NCBI RefSeq assembly: GCF_002192695.1
Contig: NZ_MTLG01000112.1
Location: 62,001 to 126,000 of the forward strand
Source of the DNA: Achromobacter xylosoxidans
GTDB lineage: Bacteria; Pseudomonadota; Gammaproteobacteria; Burkholderiales; Burkholderiaceae_B
DNA length: 64,000 nt
Direction: 5' to 3'
The position numbers and the translations under genes were made by a program. The notes beneath the pieces were generated by a model that saw nothing but the letters and a program-made list of their open reading frames with translations, had not been told where the DNA came from and did not search any database. Positions 36,226 through 44,723 of the stretch are shown piece after piece; within the stretch, counting starts at the first letter, position 1; each line of letters opens with the position of its first letter.

Positions 36226-36327
36226 GCTTAGTCGGCAGCGGCGGGAAAACCTATACTCCGGTTGAAAGACGCCACGCAGCAAGGGCGTCGACCAGACAAA
36301 GAAGAATGCAAAACCGGAGGAGCTGCC

Positions 36328-37086
36328 GTGCAAGAGGCATCGATCAAGGACCAGGTTTCAGCCGAGGAATGGGCAGTGCGCGTCGACCTCGCCGCGGCCT
36401 ACAACCTGGCTGTCGAAATGCGCATGACCGACCACATCTATACGCATATCTCGGCCCGGGTTCCCGGCGCCCAGCCGCACTTCCTGATCAATGCCTACGG
36501 CCTGATGTTCAACGAGATCACCGCGTCCAACCTGGTCAAGGTGGACATCGACGGCGGCATCCTGCTGGACCAGACCGGCCTGGGCATCAACCCTGCCGGC
36601 TTCGTCATCCATGGCGCCATCCATCGCGTCCGCCACGACGCGGCCTGCGTCATGCATACGCATACGGCGGCCGGCATCGCGGTGTCCGCGCAAGAAGCCG
36701 GCCTGCTCATGATCTCGCAGCATGCCATGCGCTTTCACAACCGCATCGGCTACCACGACTACGAAGGCGTCGCCTTGGACATGGACGAACAGCAACGCCT
36801 GATCGCCGACCTGGGTCCGCACAGCGCGATGATCCTGCGCAATCACGGCCTGCTGGTCTGCGGCGCCAGCGTTCCTGACGCCTTCGACGCCATGTTCTAC
36901 CTGGAGCGCGCCTGCCAGGCGCAGGTCGCGGCCCTGGCCGGCGGCCTGCCGCTGGTTGTGCCTTCAGCCGAAGTCGCCGAGAAGGTCGGCCGTCAGTTCG
37001 ACCGTCTCGACCGCCCGTCCCGCCACAAGCACTGGCCTCCCCTGCTCCGGCTGCTGCAACGCATCCGGCCCGAATACCAGCAATAG
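36328..37086 (+). CDS. Class II aldolase/adducin family protein
   Basis: 252 residues. It shows the zinc-dependent class II aldolase fold: NAYGLMFNEITASNLVKVD (phosphate-loop region), the His pair HTHTAAG (about 111-113), RFHNRIGYHDYEG, and the third His in RNHGLLVCG. In this family such proteins cleave or decarboxylate small hydroxy acids or sugar phosphates. I chose the GTG at 36328, which has a very strong CGGAGGAG site, over an upstream TTG. It is the first gene of a five-gene operon with a PanE-like reductase, a Bug protein, a monooxygenase and a hydrolase. Confidence 0.87.
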   Translation: MQEASIKDQVSAEEWAVRVDLAAAYNLAVEMRMTDHIYTHISARVPGAQPHFLINAYGLMFNEITASNLVKVDIDGGILLDQTGLGINPAGFVIHGAIHRVRHDAACVMHTHTAAGIAVSAQEAGLLMISQHAMRFHNRIGYHDYEGVALDMDEQQRLIADLGPHSAMILRNHGLLVCGASVPDAFDAMFYLERACQAQVAALAGGLPLVVPSAEVAEKVGRQFDRLDRPSRHKHWPPLLRLLQRIRPEYQQ

Positions 37087-37132
37087 CGGCAACCGCGCCG
37101 CCATCCTGGCGGCCACTTTTCGCAGAGTAGAA

Positions 37133-38125
37133 ATGGAAGATGCTCATCAATGCCGCGTCGCGGTATATGGTGCGGGTGCGATCGGCTGTCTGCTGGCCGC
37201 GCGCCTGGCCCAGGCAGGTTGCGAGGTGACCATGATCGCCCGCGGGAAAACGCTGGCCGCGCTGCGGCAGCATGGCGTCGGATTGACGGCTGACGGCGTC
37301 ACGCGCCACTACCCGGTGCGCACCACCGACGACCCGCGCCAGGTGCGCGACGCGGACTACCTGATCCTCGCGGTCAAGCAGCAGGCGCTCGACGACATCG
37401 CCGCGCACCTGGCGCCGATGCTGGCGCCGGAAGGCGCCGTGGTCCCGGCCGTGAACGGCATCCCCTGGTGGTATCTGCCCACGTTGGACAGTCCCCTGGG
37501 AGACACGCCGCTGCAATCGGTCGATGGCCGCGGCCTCCTCCAGCGCGCGCTGCCTTTGGAGCGGGTGCTGGGCTCGGTGGTGTACATCGCGGCAAACGCC
37601 GCCGCTCCTGGCATCGCGTCGCAGAACGCCCGCAACAACCTCATCCTCGGCGAACCGGATGGCAGCATTTCCGCCCGAGCGATCCGACTCGCCGGCCTGC
37701 TGCACGCGTCTGGCCTGCAGTGCGATGTCACGCCCGGCATCCACCAGGCGGTATGGATCAAGGCGATGGGCAATGCCACCTTCAATCCCTTGAGCGTGCT
37801 GGCCAACGCCACCATGCGGGCCATGGTCCAGGACCCCTATCTCGGCAAACTGGCGCGCGCCATGCTGGGCGAGTACCAGGCGCTGGGCCAGGCGCTCGGG
37901 CTTGCGCTGCCGGTGACGGTGGAGCAACGCATGCAGGCGGCCGCCAGCGCCGGCTCGGCCCAGACCTCGATGCTGCAGGACGCGCTACAAGGCAAGCCGC
38001 TGGAAATCGACGCCCTGGTGGGCGCCATGATCGAGATCGCAGCAAAACTGAACCTGGACATGCCCTACGCCAATATGGTCTGGGGACTGATCCGGCACCG
38101 GAACCTCAGCGCAGGCTCCACCTGA
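37133..38125 (+). CDS. Ketopantoate reductase-like protein (PanE/ApbA family)
   Basis: 330 residues. The N-terminal NADPH-binding motif is VYGAGAIGCLLAARL (about 9-23). The C-terminal domain carries the catalytic Lys in VWIKAMGNATFNPLS and the typical SMLQDALQGKPLEIDALVG. The family reduces 2-keto acids to 2-hydroxy acids with NADPH. Because it sits in a catabolic operon, it more likely acts on a pathway 2-keto or hydroxy acid than in pantothenate synthesis; this is inference. The ATG at 37133 gives the family start; the ribosome site is weak. Confidence 0.88.
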   Translation: MEDAHQCRVAVYGAGAIGCLLAARLAQAGCEVTMIARGKTLAALRQHGVGLTADGVTRHYPVRTTDDPRQVRDADYLILAVKQQALDDIAAHLAPMLAPEGAVVPAVNGIPWWYLPTLDSPLGDTPLQSVDGRGLLQRALPLERVLGSVVYIAANAAAPGIASQNARNNLILGEPDGSISARAIRLAGLLHASGLQCDVTPGIHQAVWIKAMGNATFNPLSVLANATMRAMVQDPYLGKLARAMLGEYQALGQALGLALPVTVEQRMQAAASAGSAQTSMLQDALQGKPLEIDALVGAMIEIAAKLNLDMPYANMVWGLIRHRNLSAGST

Positions 38126-38158
38126 AAACCACACCTGGAAAACCACAGGAGACAACCC

Positions 38159-39124
38159 ATGAAATGGCTATCGCACTGCCTGGCCGCAACCCTGATGTGC
38201 ACGGGCGCTACCGCCCAGGCCCAGGACTATCCCAATAAGCCCATCAACATCGTGGTGCCCTTCACGCCGGGCGGCGTCACCGACGTGATGACCCGCCAGA
38301 TCGCGGCCAAGCTGCAAGGCGATCTGGGCCAGCCGGTGGTGGTGGTCAACAAGCCCGGCGCCGGCACCATGATCGCCTCGGCCTATGTGGCCAAGGCGCC
38401 GGCCGACGGCTACACGCTGCTGATGGCCGCATCGTCCCTGGGCATCGCTCCCAGCCTGTACAAGAACACCGCGAACTACGACCCGGTCAAGGACTTCCAG
38501 CCCGTTTCGCTCATCGCCAGCGTGCCGCATGTGCTGGTGACAGGCAAGCAGGTGCAGGCCACCAGCGTCAAGGAACTGATCGCCGCGCTCAAGAAGGACG
38601 GCAAGTCGGCGACCTTCGCTTCTTCCGGCAACGGCACTTCCAACCATCTGGAAGGCGAGCTGTTCGCCGCGCTGACCGGCCTGAAGATGACCCACATCCC
38701 CTACAAGGGCAGCGTGCCGGCGCTGACCTCGCTGGCGGGCGGCGAAGTCGACATGCTGTTCGTGGATATCGCGGCCGCCCAGCCTTTCCTGGATAGCGGC
38801 AAGGTGCGCCCGCTCGCCGTGACCACCAAGACGCGGTCCTCGGTGCTGCCAGACCTGCCCACCGTGGAGGAATCCGGCCTGCCCGGCTACGACGCCATGC
38901 CCTGGCTGGGCATCGTGGCGCCGGCCGGCACGCCGCCGGCGGTCGTCGACCGGTTGCAGGCGTCCCTGCAGAAGATCAAGGCAGCGCCCGACGTGCAGGA
39001 GCAGTTCAAGAAAATGGGCCTGGACGCGCTGTTCAGCAAGCCCACCGACTTCGGCGCCTTCATCGTCAGCGACAGCGCCAAATGGGCCGAGCTGATCAAG
39101 AAGTCCGGCGCAACCGCCGAGTAG
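38159..39124 (+). CDS. Bug/TctC family tripartite tricarboxylate transporter substrate-binding protein
   Basis: 321 residues. A signal peptide (to about 22) is followed by the Bug opening YPNKPINIVVPFTPGGVTDVMTRQIA. NKPGAGTMIASAYVAKAPADGYTLL and HIPYKGSVPALTSLAGGEVDM are the segments that bind a carboxylate through ordered water in this family. It delivers a carboxylic acid to a TctAB-type carrier, but no tctA or tctB is in the window. It sits between the reductase and the monooxygenase, so its ligand is probably this operon's substrate. Confidence 0.92.
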   Translation: MKWLSHCLAATLMCTGATAQAQDYPNKPINIVVPFTPGGVTDVMTRQIAAKLQGDLGQPVVVVNKPGAGTMIASAYVAKAPADGYTLLMAASSLGIAPSLYKNTANYDPVKDFQPVSLIASVPHVLVTGKQVQATSVKELIAALKKDGKSATFASSGNGTSNHLEGELFAALTGLKMTHIPYKGSVPALTSLAGGEVDMLFVDIAAAQPFLDSGKVRPLAVTTKTRSSVLPDLPTVEESGLPGYDAMPWLGIVAPAGTPPAVVDRLQASLQKIKAAPDVQEQFKKMGLDALFSKPTDFGAFIVSDSAKWAELIKKSGATAE

Positions 39125-39167
39125 GCCGCCACCCCAACCCCCACGCCATTCCTCGAAGGACCCTTAC

Positions 39168-41165
39168 ATGCATCGCGATACCCTGGCCCCGGCAGCACCG
39201 CTCGGCAACGACGTGTGGGAGGCCACGCTCAAGCGCGCGCTGGCCAGCGCCAACATCCCCACCCTGCTCATGGTGCTGGTGCACCTGACGGGCGACACGC
39301 AATGGCTGTCCGAGCGCTACCAGTGCTCGCGCATCCGCGGCCTTGAAGACAACGACCCGGGTGGCTTGCCGGACGCCGTGCAGGAAGAGGTCCGCGAGGC
39401 CGCGTACTCGGCCATCCTGCTGGCCCGCCGCGGCCAGCAACCCAAGCTACCGGCGCCTGCGCATGAACAGCTGGTCGCCATGCTGCGCGCCAGCATCGGG
39501 GAAGAGGTTCCTGACTCGTACGGCCCCATGATCGCCGCGTGGCTGGGGCTGGATCCAGACTTCGCGCTGGAGCAACGCGATACGTTCCAGGTGCCGCCAG
39601 GCTATCGTGTCCTGGTCATCGGCGCGGGCGTGGCCGGCCTGTGCGCGGCGATCCGCCTGCAAGGCGCGGGCATTCCCTATGTGGTGATCGAGAAGAACGC
39701 CGAAGTCGGCGGCACCTGGTACGAGAACCGCTATCCCGGCGCCGGCGTGGACACGCCCAACCACATCTACTCGTATTCCTTCGCCAAGCACGACTGGTCG
39801 CGCTACTTCGCCCTGCAAGGCGAAATCCAGGGCTATTTCGAAGGCGTCGCCGACCAGTATGGCGTGCGCTCCAGCATCCGCTTCAACACGCGCGTCGAGT
39901 CCGCCCGCTACGACGAATCCACGCTGCGCTGGAACGTGCGCACAACGGGGCAGGACGGCCAGGTCCAGGACTACGTGGCCGACATCGTCATCAGCGCGGT
40001 GGGCCTGCTCAACGTGCCCAAGCTGCCGCCCATACCAGGCCTGGACAGCTTCAAGGGCCCCTGCTTCCATACCGCAAACTGGCCGGAGGGCATCGACCTG
40101 CGCGGCAAGAACGTGGGCATCATCGGCAACGGCGCCAGCGCCATGCAGGTCGTGCCCGCGATCGCCGACCATGTCCGCTCCCTGACCGTGTTCCAGCGCT
40201 CCAGGCAGTGGGCCGCGCCTTTCGAGAAGTTCCAGAAACCCGTGCCCCAGGACGTCCGCTTCCTGCTGCGCGAAGTGCCTTACTACCAGGAGTGGTATCG
40301 CCAGCGCCTGGCCTGGATCTTCAACGACCGGGTCCATGCGACCCTGCAGATCGATCCGCAATGGCCGCACCCCGAGCGCGCGATCAACCAGATCAACGAC
40401 AAGCATCGCGAGCACTTCACCAGCTACATCAAGACGGAACTCGGCGAGCGCCAGGATCTGCTGCCCGACGTGCTGCCGGACTATCCGCCCTTCGGCAAGC
40501 GCATGCTGATGGACAACGGCTGGTTCCGCACCATGGCGCGGGACCATGTGAAGCTGGTCACCGGCGGTATCGCGCGGGTCACTGAAAACGCCGTGGTAAG
40601 CGACAACGGCAATGCGCACGAACTGGACGTGCTGGTGGTCGCGACAGGCTTCGACGCCATTAATCTGCTGTCCTCGTTCAAGCTCTACGGCCGCGGCGGA
40701 CGATCGATCCGCGAGGCCTGGGACGAAAAAGGAGCCGAAGCCTTCATGGGAGTCGCCGCGCCGGGCTTTCCCAATCTGTTCATCCTGGCCGGTCCCAACA
40801 CCGCCCTGGGCCACGGCGGCAGCGTCGTCGCGCTGCTGGAGACCCAGGTGCGCTATGTCATGGGCCTGCTGCAGCAAGGCATGGAGCGGGCAGGCGGGCG
40901 TTTCGAGATCGAAGTCCGCAGGGATCGGCACGACGCCTACAACGCGCGCGTCCAGGCGGCCCACGACCGCATGATCTGGACCCACAAGGGCATGAGCAAC
41001 TGGTATCGCAACGCGCATGGCAAGGTGGTGGCGCCCACGCCGTTCCGCAACGACGATTACTGGCACATGCTGCGCAAGACGGACATGGGCGACTACCACT
41101 ACCGCCCGGCTTCCAGCATGGGCGAGGCCGAGCCGTCCGCCTCCACCCGCGTCGAGACAGCCTGA
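39168..41165 (+). CDS. Baeyer-Villiger monooxygenase, 4-hydroxyacetophenone monooxygenase (HAPMO) type
   Basis: 665-residue FAD/NADPH enzyme inserting oxygen next to a ketone carbonyl. It has the N-terminal extension (about 1-145, with IPTLLMVLVHLTGD) that marks the HAPMO subgroup, the FAD motif GAGVAGLCAA (about 152-161), the exact type I BVMO fingerprint FxGxxxHxxxW as FKGPCFHTANW (about 295-305), and the NADPH motif GIIGNGASAMQ (about 315-325). The hydrolase gene starts directly after its stop codon, the usual pairing of a BVMO with an esterase that cleaves the product ester. Substrate specificity cannot be deduced. Confidence 0.92.
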   Translation: MHRDTLAPAAPLGNDVWEATLKRALASANIPTLLMVLVHLTGDTQWLSERYQCSRIRGLEDNDPGGLPDAVQEEVREAAYSAILLARRGQQPKLPAPAHEQLVAMLRASIGEEVPDSYGPMIAAWLGLDPDFALEQRDTFQVPPGYRVLVIGAGVAGLCAAIRLQGAGIPYVVIEKNAEVGGTWYENRYPGAGVDTPNHIYSYSFAKHDWSRYFALQGEIQGYFEGVADQYGVRSSIRFNTRVESARYDESTLRWNVRTTGQDGQVQDYVADIVISAVGLLNVPKLPPIPGLDSFKGPCFHTANWPEGIDLRGKNVGIIGNGASAMQVVPAIADHVRSLTVFQRSRQWAAPFEKFQKPVPQDVRFLLREVPYYQEWYRQRLAWIFNDRVHATLQIDPQWPHPERAINQINDKHREHFTSYIKTELGERQDLLPDVLPDYPPFGKRMLMDNGWFRTMARDHVKLVTGGIARVTENAVVSDNGNAHELDVLVVATGFDAINLLSSFKLYGRGGRSIREAWDEKGAEAFMGVAAPGFPNLFILAGPNTALGHGGSVVALLETQVRYVMGLLQQGMERAGGRFEIEVRRDRHDAYNARVQAAHDRMIWTHKGMSNWYRNAHGKVVAPTPFRNDDYWHMLRKTDMGDYHYRPASSMGEAEPSASTRVETA

Positions 41166-42026
41166 ATGCCGCATGCGCAGAAGAAGCGCTGCCTGGTGCT
41201 GGGCTGCGGCGGCGTGACCGGGCTGGCCTGGGAGATCGGCATCCTGGCGGGCCTGGCGCGCCAGGACGTCAATCTCGCCGCCGCGGACCTGTTCATCGGT
41301 TGTTCGGCCGGTTCCGTCGCCGGCGCGCAGTTGGCGCTGGGCGTCCCGCCCGTGCAGCTGCTGGCGACGCAACTGGGCGGAACAGGCGCCGAACAATACC
41401 GGCCCTACTCGCAACAGGCGGCTGACGACAAGAACCGCGCGCTGTACGGCAAGGTCGGCGCAGACCCGCGGCAGGCGCGCCAGCGCATCGGCGCCCATGC
41501 CTTGCGCAGCGCCACCCCCACGCTGGCAGAACGCCGCGCCATCATCGCCGCCCGCCTGGGCGCCAGCGACTGGCCCTCCCGCCCCTTGCTGGTGGTCGCG
41601 GTCGACACGGCCACCGGCGAGGGGCGCAGTTTCAGCGCCGCCGACCGGGTGGATTTCGTCGATGCCATCGCCGCCAGCTGTGCCGTGCCCGGCGCCTGGC
41701 CGGCCGTGCCCATCGGCGGCGCGGCCTACATGGACGGCGGCATCCGTTCCATGACCAACGCCGACATGGCTGCCGGCTACGGGCAGGTCGTGGTGCTGGC
41801 GCCGTTGGGTTATCGGGAAGGCAATCCAGTCAGCGGCCACCTGCGGCGCGAACTTCACGCGCTGCGCGAGGCCGGCAGCCAAGTCCATGCCGTGCTGCCG
41901 GACGCGGCCAGCGAGCGTGCCATAGGCGACAACGTGCTGGATCCAGCCCGCCGCGCCGAAGCCGCCGAAGCCGGGCTACGCCAGGCATCGGCAATCGCAC
42001 CAGCCTTGCGGGAGGCATGGCGCTGA
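41166..42026 (+). CDS. Patatin-like phospholipase / esterase
   Basis: 286 residues. The patatin elements are present: the oxyanion loop GCGGVTGLAWEIG (about 14-26), the nucleophile motif GCSAGS with the catalytic Ser (G-x-S-x-G type, about residue 42), and the catalytic Asp in YMDGGIRS (about residue 194). No signal peptide is evident, so it is probably cytoplasmic. It starts at the base after the BVMO stop codon. It is a good candidate to hydrolyse the ester made by the BVMO; a lipid-degrading role is the alternative. Confidence 0.87.
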   Translation: MPHAQKKRCLVLGCGGVTGLAWEIGILAGLARQDVNLAAADLFIGCSAGSVAGAQLALGVPPVQLLATQLGGTGAEQYRPYSQQAADDKNRALYGKVGADPRQARQRIGAHALRSATPTLAERRAIIAARLGASDWPSRPLLVVAVDTATGEGRSFSAADRVDFVDAIAASCAVPGAWPAVPIGGAAYMDGGIRSMTNADMAAGYGQVVVLAPLGYREGNPVSGHLRRELHALREAGSQVHAVLPDAASERAIGDNVLDPARRAEAAEAGLRQASAIAPALREAWR

Positions 42027-42096
42027 TCTTTTCACCACGTTCTACCCACTGGCGTCCTCGCCAAAAAGCGGTCTGCCCACTCCCTACGATGTGGCA

Positions 42097-42110
42097 GGTA
42101 TGAACATACC
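42097..42110. promoter_or_regulatory. Perfect palindrome upstream of the BenE-like gene
   Basis: GGTATGAACATACC has perfect 6-bp arms around AA, and lies 71 bp before the BenE-like start codon. It is a likely operator for a dimeric regulator; the regulator is not known. Confidence 0.5.
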
Positions 42111-42136
42111 GCAGGCAACCTAGACTCCCTGTTCAA

Positions 42137-42156
42137 GCCTGGCCGCGAGGCCAGGC
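42137..42156 (+). other. GNRA-capped hairpin in the BenE-like leader
   Basis: GCCTGGCC and GGCCAGGC form a perfect 8-bp stem closed by a GCGA tetraloop, 24 bp before the ATG at 42181. No T run follows. It may stabilise the mRNA or serve as a terminator remnant of the preceding operon. Confidence 0.45.
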
Positions 42157-42180
42157 ACCACCATGAACGCGGAGTGAAAC

Positions 42181-43380
42181 ATGAACGCATCGCCGGCTGG
42201 CCTCAGACCCGCCGATTTCTTTTCCCCCACCGTCGCAGCCCTGATCTCGGTGCTAGTGAACTACGGCGGCACCTTTGTGCTGGTGTTCCAGGCGGCGGAG
42301 CTGGCCAGGCTGACGCCAGCCCAGACCACTTCCTGGGTATGGGCGGTTTCCGTCGGCGTGGGCATCACGGGCGCGCTGCTGAGCTGGCGCTACAAGGCCC
42401 CCGTCATCACCGCCTGGTCCACGCCCGGCGTGGCGTTTTTGGCGACCGTGATGCCGTTCACGCCCTACGGTGAGGTCATCGGCGCCTATATCCTGTCGGC
42501 GCTGGGCTTCATCGTGCTGGGCCTGTCCGGCGCGTTCGAAAAACTGGTGCGCATGATTCCGGGCGGCATCGCCGCCGGCCTGCTGGCAGGCATCCTGCTG
42601 CAATTCGGCATCAATGCCTTCGGCGGCGCCAGCGCCGATCCGCTGCTGGTGATCGTGCTGGTCATCTCCTACGCGCTGCTCAAGCGCTACACCTCGCGTT
42701 TCGCGGTGGTCGGTATCCTGGTCATCGGCCTGGGGCTGCTCATCGCACAGGGCCGCATCGACTTCTCGACAGTCCACCTCAGCCTGGCCGCGCCGGTGTT
42801 CGAAATGCCGCGGTTCTCGTTGCAGGCCCTGCTGGGCGTCGCCCTGCCGCTCTTCATCATCACGCTGACGGGGCAATACATGCCCGGCATGCTGGTGCTG
42901 CGCAACGACGGCTACCAAACCAGCGCGAATCCCATCCTCACGGTGACGGGCTTGGGCTCGCTCATCATGGCGCCATTCGGCGCGCACGCCTTCAACGTGG
43001 CGGCGATCACCGCCGCGATCTGCACCGGCCGCGACGCGCATGCGGATCCCGCCAAACGCTACATCGCGGGCCTGGCCTGCGGCGTGTTCTACATCCTGGT
43101 GGGCACCTTCGGCGTCACGCTGGCGACCTTGTTCATGGTGCTGCCCAAGGCGTTCATCACCACGCTGGCCGGCCTTGCCCTGCTGGGCGCCATCGGCGGC
43201 AGCCTGGCCAATGCGATGGCCGACGCCCGCACCCGGGAGACCGCGCTCATCACCTTTCTGGCCACCGCCGCCAACGTCACCCTGCTGGGCGTGGGCGGCG
43301 CGTTCTGGGGCCTGGTCGCCGGCCTGACCGCGCACCTGCTGATCCATGGCGGCCAGCGCGCGCTGGCCGCCAATCCTTGA
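42181..43380 (+). CDS. Benzoate/H+ symporter BenE family transporter
   Basis: 399-residue inner-membrane protein with about 11-12 helices. The BenE pattern is visible in [50 protein letters not shown] and [31 protein letters not shown] (about 263-293), the last characteristic of the family. BenE members import benzoate or related aromatic acids, but many remain uncharacterised. The SHMT gene starts 38 bp after it and is probably cotranscribed, an unexpected partner for a benzoate carrier. Confidence 0.92.
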   Translation: MNASPAGLRPADFFSPTVAALISVLVNYGGTFVLVFQAAELARLTPAQTTSWVWAVSVGVGITGALLSWRYKAPVITAWSTPGVAFLATVMPFTPYGEVIGAYILSALGFIVLGLSGAFEKLVRMIPGGIAAGLLAGILLQFGINAFGGASADPLLVIVLVISYALLKRYTSRFAVVGILVIGLGLLIAQGRIDFSTVHLSLAAPVFEMPRFSLQALLGVALPLFIITLTGQYMPGMLVLRNDGYQTSANPILTVTGLGSLIMAPFGAHAFNVAAITAAICTGRDAHADPAKRYIAGLACGVFYILVGTFGVTLATLFMVLPKAFITTLAGLALLGAIGGSLANAMADARTRETALITFLATAANVTLLGVGGAFWGLVAGLTAHLLIHGGQRALAANP

Positions 43381-43418
43381 CCTCCCATCGCCACTTGCCA
43401 ATCGAAACAGGAACCACC

Positions 43419-44717
43419 GTGACGAACACCGACCTTCCCGACAGCCTCGCGTTGCCTTGCGTCAACGCCCTGCCCCTGGCGCAGACCGATCCCGGTATCT
43501 GGAGCGCGATCGACGCCGAACGGCGCCGCCAGATGCACTCGATAGAACTGATCGCTTCCGAGAACTTCGTCAGCCGCGCGGTGCTGGAAGTCCAGGGCTC
43601 CGTGCTGACGAACAAGTACGCCGAGGGCTACCCCGGCCGCCGCTATTACGGCGGCTGCATCAACGCCGACGTGGCCGAGGAAATCGCCATCGAGCGCGCC
43701 ACGCGCCTGTTCGGCGCCCGCTACGCCAACGTGCAGCCCCACTCCGGCAGCCAGGCCAACCAGGCGGTCTATCTGGCGCTGCTGGCGCCGGGCGACAAGA
43801 TCCTGGGCCTGGACCTGAAGGCTGGCGGGCACCTGACCCATGGCTCCAAGGTCAACATGTCGGGACGCTGGCTGCAGGCGCTGAGCTATGGCGTCGATCC
43901 GGCCACGCATCGGGTGGACATGGACCAGGTCGAGCGCATGGCCCGGCAGGAAAGGCCGAAGCTCATCATCGCCGGCGGCTCGGCCTATTCGCGCACGCTG
44001 GACTTCGCGCGCTTTCGCGCCATCGCCGACGAGGTGGGCGCGATCTTCATGGCGGACATGGCGCATTTCGCCGGCCTGGCCGCGGCCGGGGCGTATCCGT
44101 CGCCAGTGCCGCATGCGCACGTCACGACCACCACCACGCACAAGACCTTGCGCGGCCCGCGCGGCGGCATGATCCTGACCAATGACGGCGAACTCGCCCG
44201 CAAGATCGATTCGGCGGTGTTTCCGGGCCTGCAGGGCGGTCCGCTGATGCACATCATCGCCGCCAAGGCCGTGGCCCTGGGCGAAGCGCTGCAGCCCGCA
44301 TTCCAGACCTATGCCCACGCCGTGGTAGAAAACGCCCGCGTCCTGTGCCGCCGGCTGGCCGAGGGCGGGCTGTCCATCGTGTCGGGCGGCACCGACTGCC
44401 ATCTGGGCGTGGTCGACCTGCGGCCCTGGGGCCTGGCCGGCAACACGGCGGAGCAAGCGCTGGAACAGGTAGGCATCACCCTGAACAAGAACGCCGTCCC
44501 CAACGATCCCGCCAAGCCCGCGGTCACCTCCGGCATACGCGCGGGCAGCGCCGCCTGCACCTCGCGCGGCATGGGGGCCGCCGAATTCCAGGAGATCGGC
44601 GACATGATCCTGGCCTTACTCGGCGGCGTGCGCGCCGGCGCCGTCGACGCCCGCACGGAAAGGGCCATCCGCGAGGGCGTGGCCGGGCTGGCCAGGCGCT
44701 TCCCGCTGCCGTACTGA
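43419..44717 (+). CDS. glyA: Serine hydroxymethyltransferase
   Basis: 432-residue PLP enzyme interconverting serine and glycine with tetrahydrofolate. Hallmarks: [48 protein letters not shown], and the PLP-binding Lys in [14 protein letters not shown] (about residue 244). I chose the GTG at 43419 (AGGAA upstream); a TTG at 43377 would add 14 residues. The N-terminus is about 15 residues longer than usual. Its place behind a BenE-like transporter, not beside nrdR/rib genes, suggests an accessory copy. It converges on a MocR gene 6 bp away. Confidence 0.92.
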   Translation: MTNTDLPDSLALPCVNALPLAQTDPGIWSAIDAERRRQMHSIELIASENFVSRAVLEVQGSVLTNKYAEGYPGRRYYGGCINADVAEEIAIERATRLFGARYANVQPHSGSQANQAVYLALLAPGDKILGLDLKAGGHLTHGSKVNMSGRWLQALSYGVDPATHRVDMDQVERMARQERPKLIIAGGSAYSRTLDFARFRAIADEVGAIFMADMAHFAGLAAAGAYPSPVPHAHVTTTTTHKTLRGPRGGMILTNDGELARKIDSAVFPGLQGGPLMHIIAAKAVALGEALQPAFQTYAHAVVENARVLCRRLAEGGLSIVSGGTDCHLGVVDLRPWGLAGNTAEQALEQVGITLNKNAVPNDPAKPAVTSGIRAGSAACTSRGMGAAEFQEIGDMILALLGGVRAGAVDARTERAIREGVAGLARRFPLPY

Positions 44718-44723
44718 AACCCT

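Noticed and set aside
36262-36327. Upstream TTG start for the class II aldolase gene
   Set aside because: The added 22 residues look unlike the family and the GTG at 36328 has a far better ribosome site (CGGAGGAG).
39447-41888. 813-codon minus-strand frame opposite the BVMO and patatin genes
   Set aside because: It spans two clear genes on the other strand, has compositional bias and no domain or ribosome site.
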